A stretch of DNA of 33,045 nucleotides from Anaerolineae bacterium (GCA_021463195.1 JAJTXZ010000054.1:1-33045), one strand, 5' to 3'; counted from the first letter of the stretch, positions 7,639-16,139 are shown. The notes: generated from the letters alone by a model not told the origin. Translations and numbers: made by a program.

Positions 7639-10600
7639 CTATTTTGGCAGTGGCGGCAAAGATTTGGGCTGACGGCGCAGCGTTACGTAAAAAGTTGTGC
7701 CGCGCTTGGCTGCGCTGACAAAGGTAATATCACCTCCCATCTCGCGCAATTTCACGCGCGCCAACCACAACCCGAGACCTCTGCCCGGCGTTTGAGTGGT
7801 CCCGCGCTGCCCGCGTTCAAACAAATATGGTTTGACGTGTTCGGGAATCGGCGCGCCTTTGTTGTTAATTTTCAACGTCAATATCTCGGCGGTCGGACAT
7901 TCCGCCACAATCGAAATCCACGATTGCGGCGGCGAATATTTGAACGCGTTATCCAATACATTATCCAAAACAATACGTAAACGTTCGGGATCCGCCAACA
8001 CCGCGTCAAACTCGCCGCGCACCCGAAAGCGATGCCGTGGCTGACGCACGCGCATGACCGCGACTTTATCGTCCACCACCTCGCGCAAATTGACCGATTG
8101 TTCTTGCGACGATTCGCGGATCCGTTCCAATTCAATCGCGGTAAAGCGCACTTGGAAATCTTGCAAATCTTGGAGTGTATCCGCCAGCACATGTGTATAT
8201 TGTTGGCGCGTTTTATCCTCCATGTCGCCTTGCAGCAGCCGTTGTGTGCTGATAACCATCGCGCTCAATTTAGTGTTCAACTGATGCGCGATTTCGTTGA
8301 TAAAATCAAGCTTGCGCCATTCCGGTTCTTGTTCGCGCGTACGGTCCCAAAAAGCGCAGACCGCGCCGCGCACAGTTTGCGCCGAATCTTGGAGCGGCGT
8401 CGCCACCGCGCGCATGGTAATGTCCCGCCCATCCGCGCACGTAAAATATCGCGTCGCCAAACCAAAGCACGCCTGCCGGTCAGTCATCGCTTCCAAAATC
8501 AAAGTGTCATCGCGTCGCGCCGCGCCCACGCGCGGGCCGTCAACGTCCCATCGTTTGCCAAGCATTACCGCAGCCGAATACCCTGTGATTTTTTCGGCGG
8601 CGCGATTCCACGAACGAATGACGCCATTCACGTCGGTCGTCAAGATTCCGCTAAACGCGCTATCCACCGTCGCCTGCAGTTCTTGCGTGGCTTGCGACAC
8701 CCGTTCTTTTTCGCCAAGATTCGCGAGCGCCAGCGCCAAAATATTGGCAATCGTTTGCGTATGATGTATTTCGAGACGCGTCCAAAAATGCAGCTCTGAA
8801 TGAAACAATGTCAACACGCCGATCGCCTGATTCGCCACCGCCATTGGCATAATGAGACCCGCTTGAAAACCTTCCGCTAAATGTCGTTCGCGCCAATGCG
8901 CGGACACGTTATACGCTTGCGCGAGGTCAGGAAGCTCGACCGGTTGACGTTCTTGCAAGATGCGCTGCAGCCGTGCATCAATCGGAATCGAATGCGCGCG
9001 CGCGGTGAGATTGCGATACCCGGAACTCGCGCCGCTCGTTAATGCGCCGTCGTGAATCAAGCGCACGCTGGCGGCTTGAACACCGAGCATATCGCAAATG
9101 CGGCGCGTCGCTTCGCTTTTCAACGTCATGCTGTCTTGCACAGAATTGCAAAATAGCGCGAATTCGGTCAGCTTGGCGGAAAGCGCGAGCTGTTGACGCT
9201 GCTGCGCCAGCAGCTGCGCGTTGGCAAACGCCATCGCCAACTGATTCGCCGCCGCCTGCGCGAGCCGCTTTTCGGCATCCGAAAAAACGTGTTCGCGTTC
9301 AAACAAAATATTGAGCAGCCCGACCGGCCCGCTGGCAATCAACATCGGCGCGGCAAGCATCGCGCGCGCGCCATAAAAATCAAGCCGCACCTGACCTTCG
9401 GCGGAAATTTCAGCCGACGTATGTTGGTCCAACACCAGCGGCGTTTTAACGTCAAAAATGCGCTGAATCAGCGGTCCGAGTCGCGCCGCGCGTCCATAAC
9501 TTTTGCCATTCAGCACGCGCATTGGCTTTAGCGCATTTCCTTCCAACAATGACAAACCAATCGTATCGCCATCCAACAAGCCGCGCAGCGCATGCAGCGC
9601 CAACTCTTCCAACGCGCCTTCGGCTAAATTCATCGTCGCCAGCTCTTGCAATTCGGTCAGCAGCTCTAATTCGCGCACGCGCGCTTCGCGTTCATTTAAC
9701 GTCAGCGTCAAATCCACCATGCTCGCGATTTGCTGCGCGAATGTTTCAAGCAGTTGAATTTCCGAGTCGCGCCACACGCGCGGGATTTTTTGGCCGACGT
9801 ATAAAATACCCAACGGTTTATTCCGACTCACTAACGCGACGCCAATATCCGCGCGCAAACCGTACAGTTTGAGAATCGCGCGATGGTTGGGATCTCGCCC
9901 TTCCGCGTCTCGATCATTCACCACGATGCGCTGTCTATGTTCCAAAACGAGCCGATGATACGGCAATAACGCATAACAGTCGCCATTGCGCGGATGATTC
10001 GATTCGGTAATCACGCGCAGATTGTCGCCCTCCAACAAATGAAAACCGGTGTAATCCGCGCTCAGCACTTGTTTTAATTCCACCGCAATAAAAGGCAGCG
10101 CATCCGGCAGCGAACGTCCCGTCGCAATCAAATGCGCGCTGCGCGCCAACGCGCGCAAAGCATGCACCTGTTCCTGCGATTGGCGAAATAGGCGCGCATT
10201 CTCTAACGCGACCGCGATTTGTTGCGCAAAAGTTTCCGCCAGTCGAATTTCGTCATCCGTCCACGCGCGCGGCGTCCGCTGCGATAAATAGAGAAGGCCA
10301 ATCGCCTGTGAGCCAATCACCATTGGCGCGCCAATATCGGCGCTAAAATCATAGCGCGCCAAAATTTCGCGCTGCGCCGCGGGCAAATTCTCATTCAAGC
10401 GATCGCGCACGATCAACGTATCCAACTCGCGCAAAATCCGCTGTTGATGCGGCATAATCGGCGTTTCTCTGGGCGCGCCCGTTTTACTCGACTCGGCAAC
10501 CAAAACCAACATCTCGCGTTCGAGCAGATAAAAACTGGCATAATCCACCCGAAACACCGCCACCAATTCATCCGCGACGGAATGCAGCGCGTCTTCTGGT

Positions 10601-12639
10601 TCCAGCACCGCCCCGATAATGCGCGCGGCATTTTCCAACGCGCGTTGAATTCGCAGCTGTTTGATGCTCTCGTCCAGCAAATATTTGTTTTCCAACGCGT
10701 GCGCAATCAGTTGCGCGGCGCGGCGAACAAATTCAATCTGGTCGAGATGCCACGCATACGCTTGCGCTTGATTGACAAATAAAATTCCCAACTCATGCTC
10801 ATGCGCGAACAAGCGCATCGCAATCGAAGCGCGCAAATTGAGCCGCCGCAAAATCTCGCGCTGCTGCGCGTCCACCTCAGCCAACTCGCAATCAGCCACC
10901 ACAAGCGGACCATCCGATTCAAAAACGCGGCGCTCGTATACCGAAATCGGCAGCTGTCGGAATATTTCGCGCGTATCCGTCGCCGTCACCGCTTCAAAAT
11001 AATTCTCGCGCAATAGCTGAATAACGACATAATCCACTTGCAACGTGGCTTTGATATCGCGCGCGACCACCGGCAGCGCTTTTTCCGCGCGCGGCGCGTA
11101 TTGAATGCGGCTCCCAATTTGCGCCAGCGCCTTGGCGTATCTTTCGCTGCGCGCATGTTGCTCCAGCAAACGATAATGATGCAGCGCCAAACCCAACTGC
11201 ATCGAGATATTCCCCGCTAACTGCTCGGCGCGCGTCTCAAAATACGCGGGTTGGCGCGAACCCAAAAGCGCCGCGCCGAGTATTTGCGAACCAAACAGCA
11301 GCGGAATCGCCATAAAGGATTGATAGCCGAACGTCCGCGCCACATGCAGATTATGCGGCGGCTTGGCGTCAATATCCGCCGTCGTCAAGACACGCTGCGC
11401 CGCAATCAAACTTTCGATTATGTTCGCGCCGCGCGCGGATGCCGCGTCGCTTGACGCGACGGCGGAAGAGTACGACAAATCGGTCAAATATTCGAGCAGC
11501 TCTGATTCAACGCCGCGATGCGCTACCAGTTCAAACTTGCGCGCGTCTTGATCGAGCAAGCCCAACGCCAGCGCATCCGCCTCGATCAAACGCGCAATCA
11601 GCTCTAACGCCTCATGCAATGCCACGCGCGCATTGGATGATTTGCTCAAACGGGTCGCCAGTTCGTACAATATTTCTAATTCACGCGTCCGCTGTTCCAG
11701 TTCACGCTGCGCCGTTACGTACTTGGTGACATTGCGCGCGCTGCCCTGAACGCCCAAGAAATTTCCGCGCGCATCGCGCCGCACACGCGCGCTGACACTC
11801 AGCGTCATTACGCGATCGCCGCTCATCACAGGCAAGAGAAAAACCGTCACCTGCTCTTCCGTCAACAACTGTTCCAAAAAGGAATTGTGCAGCGCCGAGT
11901 CGCGCGGCGGCAAGAGCGGCAGATTCGGCAGCGGCTGGCGCAGATTTTGTCCAATAATGCTTGACTCGTCCAACCCAATCCAATCCAACGCCGCTTGATT
12001 CACATACACTAGATTCAAAGCCGCGTCGGTTTCCCAAAACGCGTCGAGACCATTTTCCACAAACGCGTCATAGCGCCGCGCGACGCGTGTGAATGTTTCT
12101 TGCAACCGCGCGCGCCGCAGCTCGGCGCCAAGCAGCGCGCCCATCTGCGTCAAAATATTTTGCGCGCGCGCGCGCTGCGCCTGCCATTGTTCGCGCATTT
12201 CGGGAGACAAAGCGCCGACCAACGTCAAGACACCCAACGCGTAACCGTCCGACACCAACGGCGCGAAAACGGGCGCGCCATAACGAAAGCGTTGAACAAA
12301 CTCCGCCAATCGCTCCAGCACGCGCTCTATCTGCGCGCCGCTTTCAGGCGAATCCAGCGTTGCAATCCAATCCGACGGCGCTTTAAATGTTTCGAGGTCT
12401 GCGCGCCACGTCGGCGGCGCGTCGCGCATTGCCAAAATCGTGATGTGCGGCGTCGCGCGCGAAAATTCCAACACAAAGGCAAAACGGTACGACAATACTT
12501 TCGCCAGCTGGTCAAAGCAGTTTTCAAACCACTGCGCCAACGGACGCGGCGCGGCGACTTGCGCCGCCCATTCACGCCAGAGCGTCATTTCAATCGCCGC
12601 AACATCGTTTTCGGAAGTGGACAAATATTCGGGGATCAT
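7639..12639 (-). CDS. Giant multi-GAF/PAS sensor histidine kinase
   Basis: This 1666-residue protein has no clear transmembrane segment and is probably a soluble sensor. Approximate order: GAF-like (25-185), PAS (190-315), six further GAF domains (325-490, 500-665, 670-830, 835-1000, 1010-1165, 1170-1325), PAS (1330-1445), dimerisation/phospho-acceptor region with IAHQLNTKL (about 1455), and a HATPase domain with N-box LDNVLDNAFKYS and GRGLGLWLA. GAF domains 3 to 5 share repeated phrases (DY near the start, REIL-type helix, LGIL or IGLL strand), suggesting internal duplication. The H-box has Gln after the His where Glu or Asp is usual. The next gene on the transcript is the OmpR-type regulator. 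AAGG precedes the ATG. The signal is unknown; GAF domains of this kind bind small molecules, haem or bilins. Confidence 0.92.
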   Translation of the reverse strand: MIPEYLSTSENDVAAIEMTLWREWAAQVAAPRPLAQWFENCFDQLAKVLSYRFAFVLEFSRATPHITILAMRDAPPTWRADLETFKAPSDWIATLDSPESGAQIERVLERLAEFVQRFRYGAPVFAPLVSDGYALGVLTLVGALSPEMREQWQAQRARAQNILTQMGALLGAELRRARLQETFTRVARRYDAFVENGLDAFWETDAALNLVYVNQAALDWIGLDESSIIGQNLRQPLPNLPLLPPRDSALHNSFLEQLLTEEQVTVFLLPVMSGDRVMTLSVSARVRRDARGNFLGVQGSARNVTKYVTAQRELEQRTRELEILYELATRLSKSSNARVALHEALELIARLIEADALALGLLDQDARKFELVAHRGVESELLEYLTDLSYSSAVASSDAASARGANIIESLIAAQRVLTTADIDAKPPHNLHVARTFGYQSFMAIPLLFGSQILGAALLGSRQPAYFETRAEQLAGNISMQLGLALHHYRLLEQHARSERYAKALAQIGSRIQYAPRAEKALPVVARDIKATLQVDYVVIQLLRENYFEAVTATDTREIFRQLPISVYERRVFESDGPLVVADCELAEVDAQQREILRRLNLRASIAMRLFAHEHELGILFVNQAQAYAWHLDQIEFVRRAAQLIAHALENKYLLDESIKQLRIQRALENAARIIGAVLEPEDALHSVADELVAVFRVDYASFYLLEREMLVLVAESSKTGAPRETPIMPHQQRILRELDTLIVRDRLNENLPAAQREILARYDFSADIGAPMVIGSQAIGLLYLSQRTPRAWTDDEIRLAETFAQQIAVALENARLFRQSQEQVHALRALARSAHLIATGRSLPDALPFIAVELKQVLSADYTGFHLLEGDNLRVITESNHPRNGDCYALLPYHRLVLEHRQRIVVNDRDAEGRDPNHRAILKLYGLRADIGVALVSRNKPLGILYVGQKIPRVWRDSEIQLLETFAQQIASMVDLTLTLNEREARVRELELLTELQELATMNLAEGALEELALHALRGLLDGDTIGLSLLEGNALKPMRVLNGKSYGRAARLGPLIQRIFDVKTPLVLDQHTSAEISAEGQVRLDFYGARAMLAAPMLIASGPVGLLNILFEREHVFSDAEKRLAQAAANQLAMAFANAQLLAQQRQQLALSAKLTEFALFCNSVQDSMTLKSEATRRICDMLGVQAASVRLIHDGALTSGASSGYRNLTARAHSIPIDARLQRILQERQPVELPDLAQAYNVSAHWRERHLAEGFQAGLIMPMAVANQAIGVLTLFHSELHFWTRLEIHHTQTIANILALALANLGEKERVSQATQELQATVDSAFSGILTTDVNGVIRSWNRAAEKITGYSAAVMLGKRWDVDGPRVGAARRDDTLILEAMTDRQACFGLATRYFTCADGRDITMRAVATPLQDSAQTVRGAVCAFWDRTREQEPEWRKLDFINEIAHQLNTKLSAMVISTQRLLQGDMEDKTRQQYTHVLADTLQDLQDFQVRFTAIELERIRESSQEQSVNLREVVDDKVAVMRVRQPRHRFRVRGEFDAVLADPERLRIVLDNVLDNAFKYSPPQSWISIVAECPTAEILTLKINNKGAPIPEHVKPYLFERGQRGTTQTPGRGLGLWLARVKLREMGGDITFVSAAKRGTTFYVTLRRQPKSLPPLPK

Positions 12640-12679
12640 ACGCCTTGTTTTGACCGATTAGCGTTCAAACAATCAAATT

Positions 12680-12703
12680 GCCAAGTTGCGAACTTGGCTT
12701 TTT
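12680..12703 (+). terminator. Isolated terminator-like hairpin
   Basis: GCCAAGTT-GCG-AACTTGGC followed by TTTTT reads as a rho-independent terminator on the plus strand. No plus-strand gene lies upstream; the neighbour is the 5' end of the kinase on the other strand. It may stop antisense transcription into holB or be a leftover from a lost gene. Confidence 0.5.
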
Positions 12704-12742
12704 CGCGTGGCAGCGTATCGGACAAACTACAAAAGTTTTTTG

Positions 12743-12781
12743 AGGATTACCCACATCTCGAAAACGTAGCGGATTTCCAGA
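12743..12781 (-). mobile_element. Truncated copy C of palindromic element family 1
   Basis: GATTACCCACATCTCGAAAA followed by CGTAGCGGATTTCCAGA matches the reverse complement of the right half of copy B (about 25088-25156), with one difference in this stretch. The central palindrome and the other end are missing, and no target duplication is visible. It is one of the few recognisable items in the 12640-12954 gap, together with the hairpin at 12680 and the holB -10 box. Confidence 0.7.
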
Positions 12782-12941
12782 TGGAGGTAAGCGGCAGAGC
12801 CCTATAGTTTATTTTCAAAAACGCGCGCGCGCAGCGAGGCAAAATTATGGTAATTGGCTTTATTATAAACGTCTCTGGCTATCAAAACAAGAGGAATTTG
12901 AAAAAATTTTATTCGCGCCGCGTCCGCGCGGCAACTTGTGA

Positions 12942-12947
12942 TAGAAT
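12942..12947 (+). promoter_or_regulatory. -10 box of holB, possibly leaderless
   Basis: TAGAAT ends 7 nt before the ATG at 12955, so transcription would start at or next to the A of the ATG. No Shine-Dalgarno is present. No -35 box was found at normal spacing. Confidence 0.45.
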
Positions 12948-12954
12948 CGTCAAG

Positions 12955-14052
12955 ATGGACGATTTGAATGAGCGCTGGGATGTCATCGGGCATACTTGGG
13001 CGGTTCAAGCGCTCGAGCATGCGATTCAGACTGGGCGCAACGCGCACGCCTTTCTCATCACGGGCCCACACGGCGTCGGCAAAACGACGCTCGCGCGCGC
13101 GCTGGCAAAACGCTTGTTGTGTTTGAATAATGACGCGCCCGTTTCGCAAACCGCGTTATTTGGCGCCGCCGCCCCGATTGAACCGCCCTGCAATGAATGC
13201 CGCGCGTGTATAAAAACGGTCAAAGGCGTCAATCCCGATATTATGCTGTTGGAGGGCGTTCCCTCGCGCGATTTTTATATCAAATTTGGCTCGACCGCGC
13301 CGCCACGCGCCAATGACCGCGAAAAACGCGCGGTCTTGGTGGGACAAATACGCGAGCTGGAAAAATGGCTGTCCACCGCGCCGTACGAATCGAAATTCAA
13401 AATCGGCATTGTGCGCCGCTTTGAAGACGCGAACGAAGAAGCGCAGAACGCGTTTTTGAAAACGCTGGAAGAACCGCCGCCGTACGCGGTCTTGATTCTC
13501 ACCGCGCCGGATGCGAGCTTGTTGCTGCCGACGATTGTCTCGCGTTGTCAGCCGTTGGCGTTGCGTCCGCTCGCCGCCGCTACGGTCGCGCGCGCGCTCG
13601 TCGAAAAATGGAAGGCATCGGAAACCGACGCGCAAACGCTCGCGCGCATTTCCGGCGGACGTTTAGGTTGGGCGGCGCGCGCGTTGAGCCATCCGCAGTT
13701 ACTCGAGACGCGCCGCGACGCGTTGGACGCGCTCAACACGCTCACGCGCGAAGGACGCGCCGAGCGCATTACGCGCGCGGAAAAATTCGCCAAAACGCCC
13801 GCCGAGCTGCCGCAATTATTCGAAAACTGGCAATCGTGGTGGCGCGATGTCTTGTTATTGTCGCAGCGCGCCGACGCGCGCGTGACGAATGTGGATTATG
13901 CCGCGCAGTTGGAACAACTTGCCGCGACGTTATCGTTGGATGAAATTCAGCGCGCGCTCGATGCCACGCGCCGCGCGACGCGTCAGTTGGAGCAGAATGC
14001 TAACGCGCGGCTCGTGACCGAAGTTTTGATGTTGAGTCTGCCGCGCGGTTAA
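12955..14052 (+). CDS. holB: DNA polymerase III delta' subunit
   Basis: This is a clamp-loader subunit of 365 residues, an AAA+ protein that helps load the beta clamp onto primed DNA. It shows Walker A GPHGVGKTT (37-45), a zinc module made of the Cys in LLCLNN plus CNECRAC, the degenerate Walker B region ending NAFLKTLEEPP, and the SRC sensor in TIVSRCQPL. A C-terminal collar domain follows. The ATG at 12955 is preferred over an upstream in-frame ATG (12847), because the extra residues are low-complexity and unlike the family, and because a -10 box lies just before 12955. It is divergent from the giant kinase. Its last bases lie only 17 nt from the operator of the downstream hemerythrin gene. 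Confidence 0.92.
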   Translation: MDDLNERWDVIGHTWAVQALEHAIQTGRNAHAFLITGPHGVGKTTLARALAKRLLCLNNDAPVSQTALFGAAAPIEPPCNECRACIKTVKGVNPDIMLLEGVPSRDFYIKFGSTAPPRANDREKRAVLVGQIRELEKWLSTAPYESKFKIGIVRRFEDANEEAQNAFLKTLEEPPPYAVLILTAPDASLLLPTIVSRCQPLALRPLAAATVARALVEKWKASETDAQTLARISGGRLGWAARALSHPQLLETRRDALDALNTLTREGRAERITRAEKFAKTPAELPQLFENWQSWWRDVLLLSQRADARVTNVDYAAQLEQLAATLSLDEIQRALDATRRATRQLEQNANARLVTEVLMLSLPRG

Positions 14053-14068
14053 ACGCGCCAAAATTCGC

Positions 14069-14113
14069 AATTTGCATTCGCGCAAAGACAGAACCGCGCT
14101 TTTTCGATAGAAT
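14069..14113 (+). promoter_or_regulatory. Crp/Fnr-type operator and -10 of the first hemerythrin gene
   Basis: The dyad AATTTGC-ATTCGC-GCAAAGA (14069-14088) is followed after exactly 19 bp by TAGAAT (14108-14113). The dyad centre is 29.5 bp before the first base of the -10, about -41.5 from the expected start of transcription. The same dyad and identical spacing occur at 16011-16055 (minus) and 16887-16931 (plus). Confidence 0.72.
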
Positions 14114-14179
14114 GGTCGAGTCGCGTATAGAAAATTGACGCTTGGTTGGATTGCGTCACAGAAATCCGAGTAACCACGT

Positions 14180-14626
14180 ATGTCCGAGTCCCTTACCGAA
14201 CCCACGACTGAATTAACGATCGTTTCCATTTTGCTCGTCGAACATCGTATATTGCGCGAAATCATGCACGCGATGAGCGATTGGCTTGGCGCGGGGATTT
14301 CGATTGCGGCGATGCAAGAGCGCGCGCGCGTCATCGCGGCCGCGCTTGACGCGCATGCGCTGCGCGAAGAACAAGAATTATTCAATACGCTCTCGGCGCG
14401 GTCGCCCGGCGCGCGCCATCTGGTTGACATGATGGAGTTGGTGCATCAAGAAGTGCGCGACCTTTTTGAAGAGCTCGAAACGGCGGCAGAACCGGTCAGC
14501 CGGATGTGGACAATTCTGGAAATGACTGAAGCGCATTTTGTGCGCGAAGAACAAGAGGTGTTTCCATTGGCGGAGCATCTGCTTTCGCCGCAAGAACTCG
14601 CGCGCGCAGAACCGACCTTTGCATAA
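14180..14626 (+). CDS. Hemerythrin-like HHE domain protein
   Basis: This 148-residue four-helix protein has the diiron ligand pattern of hemerythrin HHE domains: His in VEHRIL (about 22), H-x3-E in DAHALREEQELF (about 64-72), His in LVHQEV (about 96), and H-x3-E in EAHFVREEQEVFP (about 123-134). Such proteins bind O2 or NO at a non-haem diiron centre and act in sensing, storage or detoxification. The start has a weak Shine-Dalgarno (GAG). The promoter carries the dyad proposed as the target of the Crp/Fnr regulator encoded at 16140. Another hemerythrin lies in the same island. Confidence 0.88.
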   Translation: MSESLTEPTTELTIVSILLVEHRILREIMHAMSDWLGAGISIAAMQERARVIAAALDAHALREEQELFNTLSARSPGARHLVDMMELVHQEVRDLFEELETAAEPVSRMWTILEMTEAHFVREEQEVFPLAEHLLSPQELARAEPTFA

Positions 14627-14667
14627 ATTCGCGCGTCGGACCAGCGCGGGGCTAATCCATTGCGCGT

Positions 14668-14775
14668 TATGCCGACTCACCCGCAAGACATTCTATGCAA
14701 GTCTTTTGGCAAAAAAGATAGTTTGCTTGCGCGATTTTGCGTTCGATTGAGCCAAATGACTTGTGAGACGGCATA
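14668..14775 (+). other. Nested inverted-repeat element (structured leader candidate)
   Basis: The outer arms TATGCCGACTCAC (14668-14680) and GTGAGACGGCATA (14763-14775) pair over 13 bp with one mismatch. The inner arms AAGTCTTTTGGC (14699-14710) and GCCAAATGACTT (14751-14762) pair over 12 bp with one mismatch, and the right-hand arms are contiguous. The 18-nt bulge between the left arms contains CGCAAG, which could alternatively pair with CTTGCG (14726-14731). The element ends 27 nt before the cupin ATG, leaving its AAAGGAG ribosome-binding site free. It could be a structured mRNA leader or an old miniature element. No target duplication was found. Confidence 0.55.
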
Positions 14776-14802
14776 GGCGTCATTCAAAAGGAGTCAAAGC
14801 GA

Positions 14803-15171
14803 ATGGCAATTTTTATTGAATCGTACAAACAATCCGCGGCGTTTCGTTCGGAAAAATTCAATCCGATTATGTTGGCGCTGAATGAGCGCGCCAAAGTGAT
14901 TGAGGCGTGCTTTGAACCCGGCCAATTTATTCCGGTGCATCAACCGGGCGTTGACTTGACGCTGGTCGTTATGGAAGGCGAAGGCGCGCTCGTCGCCGAC
15001 GGACAAGAGCATCGCATCACGCCGGGCGCGGTGGCGTTTATTCCCGCGGGCGAATCGCGCGGACTCAAAGCCGACACGCGCCTGATTGTGCTGCATGTCG
15101 TCACGCCGCCGCCCAGCGACGCCGACCACACACAAGTTATGGCGGGCCTTGCCAAAGGAGCATGGAAATGA
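14803..15171 (+). CDS. Cupin-domain protein
   Basis: This 122-residue single cupin barrel has the first motif around PGQFIPVHQPGVDLTLVVMEGEGALVADG, with a single clear metal-type His and few others. The second motif is ITPGAVAFIPAGESRGLKA, which lacks the usual second-motif His. Metal binding may therefore be partial. A strong AAAGGAG precedes the ATG. Its TGA overlaps the ATG of the DUF488 gene (ATGA), so the two are translationally coupled. No enzymatic role can be assigned. It lies within the hemerythrin/Crp island, downstream of a strongly structured segment. Confidence 0.8.
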   Translation: MAIFIESYKQSAAFRSEKFNPIMLALNERAKVIEACFEPGQFIPVHQPGVDLTLVVMEGEGALVADGQEHRITPGAVAFIPAGESRGLKADTRLIVLHVVTPPPSDADHTQVMAGLAKGAWK

Positions 15172-15521
15172 TTCAGATTAAACGCGTGTACGAAGCGCCG
15201 GCACGCGGCGACGGCGCCCGCTTTTTGGTCGAACGGTTGTGGCCGCGCGGATTAAAAAAAGAAGAGCTTGACGCGCGCGCGTGGTTAAAAGAGGTCGCGC
15301 CTAGCGCCGAACTGCGCCAATGGTTCGCGCACGACCCGAGCAAGTGGAGCGTTTTCAAGCGCAAATATTTTTCTGAATTGGACAAGAACGCGGCGAGTTG
15401 GGCGCCGCTGCTGCAAGCCGCGCGGCGCGGCAATGTGACTTTGCTGTACAGCGCGCGCGACACTGAACACAATAACGCCATCGCGCTCAAAACTTATCTC
15501 GACAAGAAATTAGTCGCTTAA
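15168..15521 (+). CDS. DUF488 family protein (YeaO-like)
   Basis: This 117-residue protein has the DUF488 signature: VYEAPARGDGARFLVERLWPRGL near the N-terminus, WLKEVAPSAELRQWFAHDP in the middle (split by a KWSVFKRKY helix), and VTLLYSARDTEHNNAIALK at the C-terminus. The family is widespread in bacteria and biochemically undefined. The ATG at 15168 is chosen because it overlaps the cupin stop as ATGA and is 9 nt after GGAG. An ATG 6 nt earlier is possible but too close to the ribosome-binding site. It is followed by a strong terminator. Confidence 0.88.
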   Translation: MIQIKRVYEAPARGDGARFLVERLWPRGLKKEELDARAWLKEVAPSAELRQWFAHDPSKWSVFKRKYFSELDKNAASWAPLLQAARRGNVTLLYSARDTEHNNAIALKTYLDKKLVA

Positions 15522-15550
15522 CGTTTGCGCGGTCGCGTCAAAAAAAAAGA

Positions 15551-15598
15551 GCGTGCTTTCGCGCGAGTTTGTTCGCGCAAAAGCACGCCGCTTTTTTT
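15551..15598. terminator. Rho-independent terminator between DUF488 and ferredoxin genes
   Basis: The stem GCGTGCTTTCGCGCGA pairs imperfectly with TTCGCGCAAAAGCACGC (15551-15588), with T7 on the right (15592-15598) and an A-run on the left. It sits between two convergent stop codons (15521 and 15616) and can work for both strands. Confidence 0.85.
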
Positions 15599-15615
15599 GT
15601 AGAGTGCGGCGCCGC

Positions 15616-15924
15616 CTATTCCTTCATGCCACGCGTATTCCACTTTGCCAGATATTCATCGGGAGAAAGTTTGTACGCATCCGCATTCATCTCGATGTAC
15701 TGATGCCACTGATCAGGCACATCTTCAAGGGGAAAGATTGCGCTAACCGGACATTCAGGCACACACGCGCCGCAATCAATACAAGTATCGGGGTCAATGT
15801 ACAACTGCGGTGAATTGGCAAAATCGCTCTCATCCTGACGCGGATGAATACAATCTACCGGACATACATTCACGCACGCGGTATCTTTGACGCCAATACA
15901 GGGTTCAGCGATAACATACGCCAT
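15616..15924 (-). CDS. 7Fe-type ferredoxin ([3Fe-4S][4Fe-4S])
   Basis: This 102-residue electron carrier has the cysteine spacing C9-x7-C17-x3-C21-P and C48-x2-C51-x2-C54-x3-C58-P, with an extra C25. That is the Azotobacter-type 7Fe pattern: C9, C17 and C58 would hold the 3Fe cluster, and C21, C48, C51 and C54 the 4Fe cluster. The C-terminal extension (WHQYIEMNADAY) is also typical. AAAGGAG lies 8 nt before the ATG. Its promoter carries the same dyad and the same spacing as two plus-strand genes of the island, which suggests control by the neighbouring Crp/Fnr protein. The redox partner is not encoded here, although the Rieske/DUF2231 protein is a possible neighbour in function. Confidence 0.93.
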   Translation of the reverse strand: MAYVIAEPCIGVKDTACVNVCPVDCIHPRQDESDFANSPQLYIDPDTCIDCGACVPECPVSAIFPLEDVPDQWHQYIEMNADAYKLSPDEYLAKWNTRGMKE

Positions 15925-16010
15925 ACGACTTGCTCCTTTGCGAACAGCGCGGCTGACTGGTCAGATCGCTCCGCCCGCCACTAGAAAATTCGCTTCCCCC
16001 TTTTGCAAAA

Positions 16011-16055
16011 AGTATACGCCGCGCGCTCAAATGTGTCTTTGCTGTATCGCAAAGA
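16011..16055 (-). promoter_or_regulatory. Crp/Fnr-type operator and -10 of the ferredoxin gene
   Basis: The perfect dyad TCTTTGC-TGTATC-GCAAAGA (16036-16055) is followed on the minus strand after 19 bp by TATACT (16016-16011). The site lies in the divergent region between ferredoxin and the Crp/Fnr gene. Its centre is also about 94 bp upstream of the expected crp-family transcript start, so autoregulation from the same site is possible. Confidence 0.75.
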
Positions 16056-16127
16056 TGCGCGCGGTGGACGCTGCACGCTTATCAAAAAAAAGGTTTGGAC
16101 GCGACTCGGCGCTTTGCGATTTTCATG

Positions 16128-16133
16128 TAAAAT
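16128..16133 (+). promoter_or_regulatory. -10 box of the Crp/Fnr gene, possibly leaderless
   Basis: TAAAAT ends 6 nt before the ATG at 16140. The transcript would begin at or within a base or two of the start codon. AAGGAC lies in the 6-nt gap but is too close to the ATG to act as a normal ribosome-binding site. Confidence 0.45.
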
Positions 16134-16139
16134 AAGGAC

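Noticed and set aside
8032-8799. Plus-strand open frame of 255 codons inside the giant kinase
   Set aside because: It is opposite the PAS and HisKA coding region, with no start signal and no family resemblance.
12847-12954. Longer N-terminus for holB from an upstream ATG
   Set aside because: The extra 36 residues are unlike the family and overlap a likely -10 box. There is no ribosome-binding site at 12847.
14700-14770. Another TTTGC dyad in front of the cupin-DUF488 pair
   Set aside because: GTTTGCTTGCGCGATTTTGC has no right half GCAA at N6 and no -10 at 19 bp. The pair may be read from the hemerythrin promoter instead.
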